NCBI RefSeq assembly: GCF_004362195.1 | Contig: NZ_SNWG01000001.1 | Location: 434,001 to 498,000, forward strand | Source: Microbacterium sp. BK668 | GTDB lineage: Bacteria > Actinomycetota > Actinomycetes > Actinomycetales > Microbacteriaceae | DNA length: 64,000 bases | Direction: 5' to 3' | In this document: in pieces, positions 16,594 to 25,579 of the stretch | Layout of the letters: the number at the start of each line of letters is the position of its first letter | How positions within the stretch are numbered: position 1 is the first letter of the stretch | Notes under the pieces: generated by a model | Database searches by the model: none | Told to the model about the DNA's origin: nothing | The model's input: only the letters and a program-made list of their open reading frames with translations | Position numbers and translations under genes: made by a program

Positions 16594-19109
16594 CGGTGCA
16601 GGATGCCTACGCGCAGCGCTACGCCGCGAAGCTCTGGTCGCTCGTGCCCGAGCACCACCGGGCGGCCGACAGCGAGTCGATCGACGCGCCGGGACCGCTG
16701 CGCGAGCTGCTGGCGCGCATCGGCTGGTCCATGGCCGACGTGCGGCGGAGCATCGACCGCCTGTGGGAGGACCAGTCGGTCGAGACGGCCGACAGCTGGG
16801 TCATCCCCTACCTCGCCGACCTCCTCGCGACCCGGCTGGTGCCGTCGATGGATGCCCGCGGTCAGCGGCTGGACGTCTTCCGGACGATCCTCTACCGGCG
16901 CGCGAAGGGCACGGTGCAGCTGCTCGAGCGGCTCGCGAACGACGTGACCGGGTACGACGCCCGCGTGATCGAGTTCTTCTCGTCCCTCGCCCGGACGCGG
17001 CACGGTCTGGACCCCGCGATCGGGTGGCCCGCCGACTCCGACGACCCCGTCGGAGCCCGTCGGCTGCAGCATGCCGAGCGCCTCACCGGCGCCCGGACGG
17101 GAACCCCAGCAGGCGGCTGGGCCGACCTCCGCGACCCGCTCGGCGCGAGCCTCGCGCACTCCCCGTTCGACGAGTTCCACCACTGCCTCGACGTGCGGAT
17201 CGGCCGCGGCGACCTCGGCTGGCACGGCATCCCGAAGGTCGGCTTCTTCCTCTGGCGCACGGAGGCCATGCGCGTCGACCGGGCGACGCCCGTGCCGGTC
17301 GCCGCGTGTCCCGGCCACTTCGCGTTCGACCCGACCGGGCGCCGGATTCCGCTCTTCCTCGCGCCGCGGCGCGGCGCCAACGACTACGGCGAAGCATGGC
17401 TCCCGGTGCCGCTCTGGCAGCTCCCGACGCCTCTCACCGAGCCGCTGTGGGACGCGATCCTCGACCCCGACGACCCCTTCCAGCCCGAGGCCGCAGACAC
17501 ATGGCCGCGGAGCCTCTCGGTCTCGCCGACCGGCGCGGGCGCGCCCCTCGACGTCGCCGACGTCCGCGTCTGGCCCGAGGTCGGGCGGTTCCAGGTGCTG
17601 CCCGGCGGGCCTGCCGAGGTCGAGGTCGGCTACCACCACGGCCTCTTCTCGCGTATCGGCGCCGGGCCCTACGATCGACGGCGCCCCGGCGTCCGCGCGC
17701 CCGTCGACCCCGTTCCGCGCACGCGGATCGACGGCGGCTCCGCCGTCGCCCTGCCCGGCGCGATCGCGGGACTGTCGGGCACCGGCACCGTGGTCGTGCG
17801 CGACGGCCGGACGCTGACCGCGACGGGCGACGTGCCCGCCGTCCGCGACGTCGTGATCCGGGCCGAGGACGGCGAGCGCGCCGTCGTTCGCGGTGCCGGC
17901 GGTGTCGGCGGTGCCGAGTGGGTGTTCACCGGCGCCGGCGGCCGGCTCCGGCTCGAGGGGCTCCTCGTGAGCGGCACCGACATCGTGCTGCGCGGCGACT
18001 TCGCCGAGGTCGCCGTCTCCTGCTGCACGCTCGACCCGGGTGGTTCCGGGGCGCTGCACACGCCATCCGCCGTGTGGGACGAGGCGGTCGACGGCCGCGA
18101 GCTCACCCCCACGACGGTGTGGATCGAGGGCACGGTCGACACCCTGCGCATCGACCGCTCGATCACGGGTCCGATCCGCACCCGCACCGCGGGACTCGTC
18201 GACGACGTCGTCGTCACCGACTCCGTCGTGCAGGGGCTTCCGGCCGAGCTGCCGGGCGACCTCGACGCCCTGCGCGACGCCGATGCGATCGCGAGCGCCC
18301 TGCGCTTCCAGCGCGAGCCGCTCGGCACATGGCTGGCCGGACAGCTGGATGCCGCGACCGCCGCGGCCGTCGCGACGCACCAGGAGAACACGCCGGCCGC
18401 CGCGGCGACGGCATCGCTCGTCAGGGCCGCCCTTCAGGCGGTGATCGACGGACCTCTGATCTGGGACGCCGCGCGGTTCGGCGAGCGGCTGCTCAGCGCC
18501 TCGACGGTCGCAGCCGCGGCGGCCGTCCCGACCGAGGCCGACAGCATCCGTCGCCTCAATCGCCTGCTGCTCGCCGAGGGCTTCCCGCTCGCGCTCGGGG
18601 ATGCCGCGCTCGCACTGGAGTCGGGCCGCGTGCGGCTGGAGCGCAGCACGATCCTCGGACGCGCGTACGTGCATCGGCTCGAGTGCAGCGAGTCGATCCT
18701 CGATGACGTCGTACTCGTGCGGGACACGCAGGACGGGTGCGTGCGATTCTCGGCATGGGCGAGCGGCAGTCGGCTGCCGCGCCGCTACGAGTCGGTCGAG
18801 GTGGCCCCTGGGGCCCCCGTCATGGTGAGCCGCAGGTACGGCGAGTGGGGCTATGCGCAGCTGTCGGACGGCGCCGACTCGGCGATCCGCAGCGGCAACA
18901 CCAGTTCGGACCCGAGCCTGCTGAGCGGCGCCGAGAACCGGTCCGAGATGGGCGTCTTCTGCCGCGACCTGGCGAGTGTGAAGGACCGTTCGCTGCTTCT
19001 CAAGGCGCAGGAGTACCTTCCGGTCGGCCTCGCCCCCGTGCTCATCCACCTGCCCGAGGCCGATCCCGTCGGCGAACTGACGAGAGGGAGACCATGGCCA
19101 CCGATGTGA
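16590..19109 (+). CDS. Tail protein I-like / beta-helix eCIS protein
   Basis: The 839-aa protein starts GTG-ACG and has an N-terminal phage tail protein I-like region (residues 1-115: DGLWEDQSVE-like helix, SWVIPYLADLLATRLVPSMD, then RTILYRRAKGTVQLLERLAND). This is typical of the eCIS protein that links the baseplate to fibres. From about residue 370 it becomes strand-rich and periodic (TVVVRDGRTLTATGDVPAVRDVVI, LRLEGLLVSGTDIVLRGDFAEVAVS), suggesting a right-handed beta-helix that could bind a surface ligand. It overlaps the previous gene by 4 bases and the next by 16. No separate tail-fibre gene is obvious, so this or the next protein may do that job. Confidence 0.8.
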   Translation: MTVQDAYAQRYAAKLWSLVPEHHRAADSESIDAPGPLRELLARIGWSMADVRRSIDRLWEDQSVETADSWVIPYLADLLATRLVPSMDARGQRLDVFRTILYRRAKGTVQLLERLANDVTGYDARVIEFFSSLARTRHGLDPAIGWPADSDDPVGARRLQHAERLTGARTGTPAGGWADLRDPLGASLAHSPFDEFHHCLDVRIGRGDLGWHGIPKVGFFLWRTEAMRVDRATPVPVAACPGHFAFDPTGRRIPLFLAPRRGANDYGEAWLPVPLWQLPTPLTEPLWDAILDPDDPFQPEAADTWPRSLSVSPTGAGAPLDVADVRVWPEVGRFQVLPGGPAEVEVGYHHGLFSRIGAGPYDRRRPGVRAPVDPVPRTRIDGGSAVALPGAIAGLSGTGTVVVRDGRTLTATGDVPAVRDVVIRAEDGERAVVRGAGGVGGAEWVFTGAGGRLRLEGLLVSGTDIVLRGDFAEVAVSCCTLDPGGSGALHTPSAVWDEAVDGRELTPTTVWIEGTVDTLRIDRSITGPIRTRTAGLVDDVVVTDSVVQGLPAELPGDLDALRDADAIASALRFQREPLGTWLAGQLDAATAAAVATHQENTPAAAATASLVRAALQAVIDGPLIWDAARFGERLLSASTVAAAAAVPTEADSIRRLNRLLLAEGFPLALGDAALALESGRVRLERSTILGRAYVHRLECSESILDDVVLVRDTQDGCVRFSAWASGSRLPRRYESVEVAPGAPVMVSRRYGEWGYAQLSDGADSAIRSGNTSSDPSLLSGAENRSEMGVFCRDLASVKDRSLLLKAQEYLPVGLAPVLIHLPEADPVGELTRGRPWPPM

Positions 19110-22063
19110 CGCGCCTTTCCTTCGACCGCGCACGCGCCTACCGCGGAGTCGTCCTCCAGCAGGGTCGCGTGAGCCTCGAGGCCGAGGCCAACGAGCAGCG
19201 CACGATCGACACCGAGGAGCAGCGCGCTCAGGTGATCGACATCGTCGGACCCACCGGCACGCCCGACGACGGCTACGCCGTCAGCGCGGGGACCGGGTTC
19301 GAGCTCACGATCGGCCCGGGCACGATGTACGTCGGCGGCTGGCGGGTCGAGCTCGACGAGAAGGTCGGCGACTACCACCAGCCCGACTGGCTCGACCGCG
19401 GGCGGGGGTGGCGCGAGACGGGGCGCGAGCACGTCGCGCTCGTCGTGCAGGAGACCGACGTCACGGCGGTCGAGGACCCCGCCCTGCACGAGGTCGCCCT
19501 CGGCGGGCCGGACGGGGCGGGACGCACGCGTCTCCTGCAGCGGATCGTGCGAACCGAGACGGATGCCTCGACCTGCGCGGGGGCGATGGCGGCGGATCGG
19601 AGGCGGTGGCTCAGGCAGGGTCTGCGCCACGACCCGGAGACGGCAGCGCTCCTCTCCGATTCCCGGCTGCTCGTGACGTGGGATGCCGAACCGGTTCCGC
19701 CGAACCCATGCGAGCCGACCAGTACGGGGGGCTACCTCGGCGCCGAGAACCAGCTCCTGCGCGTGCAGCTCACGCGCGTCGGGCGGGACGGCCGCTTCGA
19801 CCTCCTGTGGGGCTACGACGACGCCTCGTTCCTCTACCGCGTGACGCCCGACGCGGGCGCGAACCCCGTCCTGACCCTGGACCGCTCACCCGTGGACGAC
19901 TTCCACCGGCCGCGAGCCGGCCAGGCGGTGCAGGTGCTCCGCGCGACAGCCCAGCTCGAGAGCACCGACGGGAAGGTCGAGGGATACGTGGCGGCGCTCG
20001 GCGGCGAGGTCGGCGTGCTCACGGCGCCGTACGATCCCGACCTCAAGACCGTGACCTTCCCCGCGCCCCTCCCGGCCGACTACACCGATCCCGACGAGAC
20101 GCCGCAGCTCTACCTCCGCGTGTGGGAGGAGCAGATCACGGGTGCCGAGCCGGGCCAGCCGATCGCGCTCGGCACGACGGGGGTGCAGGTCACCATCACG
20201 GCGAACGCGGGCGGTGAGCTGCACCTCGACGACTTCTGGTGCATCGGGGTCCGGCCGTCGACCCCGACGGCGGTCTACCCCGCCCGGCTCCTGCGGACGC
20301 CGCAGCCGCCGGACGGACCACGGCAATGGGTCGCGCCGCTCGCCGTCATCGAATGGCGCGGGCGGAATGAGCTCGACGTCCTCGAGGACTGCCGCAACCC
20401 CTTCCAGCCCCTCACCGAGCTCGACGACTCGGGATGCTGCACGATCGAGGTGCGCCCCTCGCACGCCGCGGACGGCACGCTGCAGGCACGCATCGACCGG
20501 GCCGTCGCCGGCCGGCGCGTGGACGAGCGGGGCGACCGGGTGACGGTGTGCTTCGCGCCCGGGCGGTACGAGCTGCAGCGCCCGCTCATCCTCACCGAGC
20601 GCCACTCGAACCTCACCCTGCGCAACGGCAACGAGGCGGCCGTCCTGACCGTCCGCGAGGGCCGTGAGGAGGCGTTCGGCCACGGCATGGTGATCCTCGC
20701 CGACGCCGACAACGTCACGATCGCCGGCCTCGAGTTCGAGCTCCCGCAGATCCCCGCCGTGCTCGCCCGCGTGAGCGGCACGACCGGCGGCGTGCTCGAC
20801 CGCGAAGCCGTGCGGGGGATCAATGCGGAGCAGGCGAACCGCTGGGTGTCGATCGGCGTGCGCACGATCAACTGCGCCGTGCTCGCGGTGCGCGACTGCC
20901 TCTTCCGGTTCACCGTCGGGCCGCAGCAGACCGATCGCGAGGATGCCCAGACGATGCCCCGCAACGTCTTCGGCGTCGGGGTCTTCTCCGCGGGCGGAGC
21001 GTGGGGATTCGAGCTCACCGACAACAGATTCCTTCACGACCCCACCGTGCCGCTCGCCGAAGAGGGGCCCTTCCATCTCCTCGTCGGCTACCTCCTGACG
21101 CAGACGGCGCTGAGCCGCTCGAAGGGGAGCGTCAGCCTGGGTGCGGCGCGACTGCCCGGCATCCTCGACGATGCGATCATCGCGGGGAACGAGTTCCGCG
21201 GACTCTCCGCCGCCGTCGCCGTCGCGGCCGACATCGGCGACCTGCGGATCTGGGACAACGTCGTGCGAGATTGCTACGGCGGACTGTGGCTGCTCGACGC
21301 TGCGGCGCTCGTCAGTGACGACCGGCGCCTCTCTGCGGCCGGGGGGATCGCCCAGCTCTCGGCGCCGACCTCGGACGCCGTGCTCGTGCGCCTCCTCGTG
21401 CTGGGGATGGTCTACCCGCTGCCGTCGTTCGCCGAGACGCCATCGCGCGGCGTCGTGAGCGCCGAGGGCGAGACCCTGGCGCAGCTGCGCAAGGCCTCGG
21501 CCGAGCGGGATCGCCTCATCGCCGATCGCTTCGAGGCCCGGCTCGGCAAAGACGACGGCGTCACGGTGACGATGGTGGCCGGCCGCCATACGGCCCCCTC
21601 GAAGCAGCTCCTCGCCGCCTATCGGGGCCTGACCGAGCTCAACCGGCTCGATCCGAGGCTGGCGGCGCGGGATGCCTCGGTCGACGCCCCATCGGGATCG
21701 ATCGCCGTGCAGCGGAACACCATCGACTGCGCCACGGCCGACGACGACGGCCGGACCGGCTTCGCACTCCTTCTCACGACGACGCCGACCGAGGAGGGCG
21801 GGGCCGCCGTCACCGCCACGGGGAATCGATTCGCCAGCCGCAGCACGTTCCTCACGGCGGCGGTGAGCGGAGCGGGGGCGGCGAGTGTAACGGGGAACGT
21901 CGTCGTCGGGGCCCGCGGCGAGCGGCAGATCGGCCTCGCGGTGCTCGCGACGACCTCCGCCGCCGTCACGGGCAATGTCGTGATCGGGCGCGCCGTGCTG
22001 CCCGCGCGGAACCTTCCGGCCCCGTTCGAGTCCTGGAACCCGTTCAACGAGATCACCCTCTGA
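19094..22063 (+). CDS. DUF6519-type protein with C-terminal beta-helix
   Basis: The start is set at ATG 19094, after GAGAGGGAGACC. The first residues MATDVTRLSFDRARAYRGVV and LQQGRVSLEAEANEQRTID match the DUF6519 family found in eCIS and phage-tail clusters. Residues 480-989 are strand-rich and contain repeated units of the right-handed parallel beta-helix type (DNVTIAGLEFELP, INCAVLAVRDCLFRF, WGFELTDNRFLHD, VTATGNRFASR, SVTGNVVVGARG). Such folds often bind carbohydrate, so a fibre or receptor role is plausible. The 989-aa protein starts inside the previous gene and ends 6 bases before the giant downstream frame. The exact function is unknown. Confidence 0.8.
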   Translation: MATDVTRLSFDRARAYRGVVLQQGRVSLEAEANEQRTIDTEEQRAQVIDIVGPTGTPDDGYAVSAGTGFELTIGPGTMYVGGWRVELDEKVGDYHQPDWLDRGRGWRETGREHVALVVQETDVTAVEDPALHEVALGGPDGAGRTRLLQRIVRTETDASTCAGAMAADRRRWLRQGLRHDPETAALLSDSRLLVTWDAEPVPPNPCEPTSTGGYLGAENQLLRVQLTRVGRDGRFDLLWGYDDASFLYRVTPDAGANPVLTLDRSPVDDFHRPRAGQAVQVLRATAQLESTDGKVEGYVAALGGEVGVLTAPYDPDLKTVTFPAPLPADYTDPDETPQLYLRVWEEQITGAEPGQPIALGTTGVQVTITANAGGELHLDDFWCIGVRPSTPTAVYPARLLRTPQPPDGPRQWVAPLAVIEWRGRNELDVLEDCRNPFQPLTELDDSGCCTIEVRPSHAADGTLQARIDRAVAGRRVDERGDRVTVCFAPGRYELQRPLILTERHSNLTLRNGNEAAVLTVREGREEAFGHGMVILADADNVTIAGLEFELPQIPAVLARVSGTTGGVLDREAVRGINAEQANRWVSIGVRTINCAVLAVRDCLFRFTVGPQQTDREDAQTMPRNVFGVGVFSAGGAWGFELTDNRFLHDPTVPLAEEGPFHLLVGYLLTQTALSRSKGSVSLGAARLPGILDDAIIAGNEFRGLSAAVAVAADIGDLRIWDNVVRDCYGGLWLLDAAALVSDDRRLSAAGGIAQLSAPTSDAVLVRLLVLGMVYPLPSFAETPSRGVVSAEGETLAQLRKASAERDRLIADRFEARLGKDDGVTVTMVAGRHTAPSKQLLAAYRGLTELNRLDPRLAARDASVDAPSGSIAVQRNTIDCATADDDGRTGFALLLTTTPTEEGGAAVTATGNRFASRSTFLTAAVSGAGAASVTGNVVVGARGERQIGLAVLATTSAAVTGNVVIGRAVLPARNLPAPFESWNPFNEITL

Positions 22064-22069
22064 GGCGTC

Positions 22070-25000
22070 GTGGAACAGGCGACGGGACCGCCGGGCGGAT
22101 CGCCGGAAGCGGCGAGGGCCGCGGACGGCGGCCGGTCGTGGGCCGCAACCACCGGCACGGCGCTCGCCCCGCGCCTCGCGCCGGCGCGGGAGCCGCGCAC
22201 GCCGCGACAGCCGCGGCACGAGCGGGCAGCACCCTCCTCACCCACGAGGGTCAGGCCCGGCGGCACTGTCCCGCTGGCTCGTGAGGCGGACGGCGAGCGC
22301 CCGGCCGCGTCGTACGGCGCCGACACAGCCGCGCGCGCGTCGACCGACCTCGTGCGGCAGCTCATCGCGCAGCTCGCGCCGCTCCTGGGCCTGGACGACG
22401 CCCGCGTCGTCTTCGACAGCGCCCAGCCGGCCGGCGCGCCCCGGGGCGAGGCATCCGCTGCCCGCATCGTGCTGAACGGCGACCCCCGGCATCCGCGCTT
22501 CCCGGCCGTCCTCGCCCACGAGCTCGCGCACCTCCGCCAGCACGAGAACCTCGGCCGCGTCGAAGCCGACGTCACGGCGGCCGAGGCCGAGGCGGCCGGC
22601 ATCGCCGCCGCCGTTTCGGCAGGCGCCGAGGTCTGGGTGCCGCGCACGGCCCTGCCCTCGGGCCGCGTCGCCCGGGCCGGCGATGCGACCGGGATCGCGC
22701 CGGCGACGGCGCCCGACGAGAGCGCCCTGGCGACGGCGGACACCGCGACGACCCCGGACGTCGTCCCGCTCGAGAAGCAGCTCGACCGGGCCGTCGAGAT
22801 CAACCACACCGCCGATGTCCGGGCGCTCTCGCAGCTGCTCGACCACCCGTGGACTCAGAACACCCCGAGCATGGTCGAGAACGCCCTGCGGGTGCTGTCG
22901 GGGTTCGCCTTCGTCGTCGCCCGGTCTCTCGTGCGGGCGCTTCCCGCGAAGGACCGGCGGACGCTCGGCCAGCTCGAGGACGACCACCACACCGCGTACC
23001 CCGAGGCCTGCGTCGCCGTGCTCTCGGCGCTCACGGCGGGGGAGCTCGCCGGCCTCGCCGACACGACGCCGCAGCTCAACGGCACGCCGTACCCGGGCGC
23101 GGCGAGAGCGCTGCGCAACGTGCAGCCCGACCGCCTGTCGCCGATCGCCCGCCGCGCGCTGCTCGCGACCCTGCGCCGCGCGGGCAGGAAGACGCTCGCC
23201 AAGCTCGTGGACGGGGAGCGGCGCGAGGTCTTCCGCGCCCTGTACTCGTCGCCGCCCGACGCCTCGACCGACGAAGCCGAGCTGAGGCAGGCGCTCAGCG
23301 CCGAGAACGAGCTGTCGAAGGGGATTCAGGCGAGCGCGGGCCTGCTGCAGGACGAGGTCGAGCGGCTCTTGCAGGCGGGGGGCCGCGACAACGCGAAGAA
23401 GGCGCTGACGGCGCTCGCCCCGCTCTGCGGTGTGACCGATCCCACCCAGGTCGCCGCAGCCGAAAGGGCGAACGCGCCCTCCGGCACTCCCACGCTCGAG
23501 GATCTGCGCAAGGCCATCTCCGAGGCGCCGACGGCGGGCACGGGCACGAATGCCCCACCCGCGACGACCCCCGCGCTCGTGGGACTCGTGAACACGCTGG
23601 ACGGCAAGGGGCTCGTCGCGACGCTCGTCGAGGCGCTCGACGAGGACGACCGCCGGCATCCGGGGTACGGCGCGGTGCTCCGGGTCGTGCTCGCCGCACG
23701 CAGTCCCGCGAGCAACATCTCCCGCGCCATCGAGCTGCTCTCGTACGGGATCTTCGACTGGGCCGTGCGCGACTCCGAGGCGCGGCTGGCGTACCTCCTC
23801 GTGCGGAGCACGCCGCTCGATGCCCAGGACGCCTGGCGGCAGCTCGACAACGGCAAGTGGTTCGGGCGGCTCCTGGACAATCTGCCGCAGGACATGTGGG
23901 ACTCGGGCGAGTACACGGGCGTCGGGCGGGAGTACGAGACGGGGGTGAGCCTCGGCATCCCGGAGACCCTGCTGCTGTCGTATGCGAAGGGCTACCTCGA
24001 CCTGTGGGGCGGCCAGCGCCACGCGTTGCTGTCGCTGTGGATCGTCCGCAACCTCCTCGGCAAGACCCTGAGCGGGGACGCCAACGCCTGGATCCCGGAC
24101 GACCCGGCCAAGGACCTCGCCCTCCGCACCGCGATCATCCGGCGCCTCGACGCGCTGCAGGGTCTCAACGAGATCGTCGAGAAGCTGCCCGATTCCTTCC
24201 TGCTCGGCGAAGAGACGCGCCAGGAGCTGCTCGAGCTCAATCAGCTGCGCGATCCCCTCCACCTCGTGCGGCAGGCGCTGGGCCTCATGCCGGGGTTCTT
24301 CGGGTTCCTCACCTTCACGGCGCACGACGCGTGGATCGCACTGCAGGCGCTGAGGGCCCTCTCCCCTGGCGCGCAGCAGGCCTTCGCCGTTCAGAACCCG
24401 TCGGTGTGGTCGACGTTCTGGAGCGGCCTGACCGACGAGATGCGCCGCTCGCTCCCCTCGACCCTCGCGACGGGCCGCGACGAGCGACTGCCGACGCGGG
24501 CGGCCCTGCGCGAGCGACTGTCGGACGAGCGCCTGTGGACCGAGCCCAACGCCACGATCCTGCGCGCCCTCGTCGATCTCGCGGTCGCGGCCGACGACCG
24601 GCACTGGCTCTTCGACCTGACCCGCCGGCTGCGCGTCGACCGACAGGTCGCGCAGGCGCCGCTGCTCGCCGCCATCCTCCGCGACTTCGGCCTGTACAGC
24701 GAGGCCGAGAAGCGCACCGTCTTCGAGCCCCGGGCGACGGAGTCGAGCCACATCCCGAGCGGCCTGCGCACGCTCGGCGTCGCCGCGAAGGGGCTCGCCC
24801 TCGCCGCGTACCACCTCTTCGCGTCCGACGCCGAGATCTCGCTCTTCGGCAAGACGATGCACCTGCGCGCCTTCGACCTGACCGACGTGCAGTGGGTGCT
24901 CGGCGGCGACTTCGACGGCGTCACCCTCGGGTCGTCGAAGGGCGGAGCCAACCACATCTCGGTGGACGCGACCTTCGCCGACGGCTTCATCGTGAATGTC

Positions 25001-25546
25001 GAGACGGACCGGCTCGACATCGCGGGGGTCAACATGGTGCTCCCGGGCAAGACCTACAAGGCCGGCCCCGTGACGATCTCGAAGTTCCGGGCGAGCGCCG
25101 GGTTCTCGGACCGCGGCTACAAGCGACCCGGGTACATCACGGCGAAGTTCGACGACCTGTCGCTGCGCGACTTCGTCATGATCGACCCGACGCTCCCCCT
25201 GTCAGGGGCGTGGGCCGTGGCGAACCTGGGCGTCGGCGGGTTCGGCTTCAATGCGACGGCGGATGCCTCGACCGACCCGTCGGGCAACCTCGGCCGCGAG
25301 CTGCCCAAGGGCACGATCCCCATCCCGGTGTTCGGGCCGCTGTTCCAGCTGCTGGCGAACCTGGTGTCGCTGCAGGGGTCGATACCCGGCGACTACACGC
25401 TGCTCGACTACGCGATGATCCCGCTGAAACTGCCGTTCCCCGTGAGCAGCGTCGCGGCGTTCGCCGCGAACAAGATCGCGCCCACGCCGCAGCCGCTCAC
25501 CTACCTGTGGGGGCTCGCGAGCGACGGCGTTCTGCGACCCCCCTAA
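22070..25546 (+). CDS. Large eCIS-linked protein with DUF4157-like HELAH motif (first half of a split frame)
   Basis: The 1158-aa protein has a GTG start 6 bases after the DUF6519 gene. Residues 1-85 are Pro/Arg-rich and disordered. H150-E-L-A-H154 in AVLAHELAHLRQHEN resembles the end of the DUF4157 domain, the metallopeptidase-like marker of eCIS-associated toxins. Residues about 235-830 look mostly helical; from 850 on the chain is strand-rich (FDLTDVQWVLGGDFDGVTLG). It ends at TAA (25544-25546), but the same frame continues open for 4.4 kb, so this may be one 2640-residue protein interrupted by a stop. It could be cargo, tape measure, or both. Peptidase activity is untested. Confidence 0.7.
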   Translation: MEQATGPPGGSPEAARAADGGRSWAATTGTALAPRLAPAREPRTPRQPRHERAAPSSPTRVRPGGTVPLAREADGERPAASYGADTAARASTDLVRQLIAQLAPLLGLDDARVVFDSAQPAGAPRGEASAARIVLNGDPRHPRFPAVLAHELAHLRQHENLGRVEADVTAAEAEAAGIAAAVSAGAEVWVPRTALPSGRVARAGDATGIAPATAPDESALATADTATTPDVVPLEKQLDRAVEINHTADVRALSQLLDHPWTQNTPSMVENALRVLSGFAFVVARSLVRALPAKDRRTLGQLEDDHHTAYPEACVAVLSALTAGELAGLADTTPQLNGTPYPGAARALRNVQPDRLSPIARRALLATLRRAGRKTLAKLVDGERREVFRALYSSPPDASTDEAELRQALSAENELSKGIQASAGLLQDEVERLLQAGGRDNAKKALTALAPLCGVTDPTQVAAAERANAPSGTPTLEDLRKAISEAPTAGTGTNAPPATTPALVGLVNTLDGKGLVATLVEALDEDDRRHPGYGAVLRVVLAARSPASNISRAIELLSYGIFDWAVRDSEARLAYLLVRSTPLDAQDAWRQLDNGKWFGRLLDNLPQDMWDSGEYTGVGREYETGVSLGIPETLLLSYAKGYLDLWGGQRHALLSLWIVRNLLGKTLSGDANAWIPDDPAKDLALRTAIIRRLDALQGLNEIVEKLPDSFLLGEETRQELLELNQLRDPLHLVRQALGLMPGFFGFLTFTAHDAWIALQALRALSPGAQQAFAVQNPSVWSTFWSGLTDEMRRSLPSTLATGRDERLPTRAALRERLSDERLWTEPNATILRALVDLAVAADDRHWLFDLTRRLRVDRQVAQAPLLAAILRDFGLYSEAEKRTVFEPRATESSHIPSGLRTLGVAAKGLALAAYHLFASDAEISLFGKTMHLRAFDLTDVQWVLGGDFDGVTLGSSKGGANHISVDATFADGFIVNVETDRLDIAGVNMVLPGKTYKAGPVTISKFRASAGFSDRGYKRPGYITAKFDDLSLRDFVMIDPTLPLSGAWAVANLGVGGFGFNATADASTDPSGNLGRELPKGTIPIPVFGPLFQLLANLVSLQGSIPGDYTLLDYAMIPLKLPFPVSSVAAFAANKIAPTPQPLTYLWGLASDGVLRPP

Positions 25547-25579
25547 TCCGCGGCGCAGCGGATCAAGGACTCGACGCAG

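Noticed and set aside
328..22063. A prophage or R-type tailocin instead of an eCIS
   Set aside because: DUF4255, the AAA+ ATPase, CIS tube adaptor, PAAR tip and two large baseplate proteins are eCIS hallmarks. No capsid, terminase, holin or lysin genes are present.
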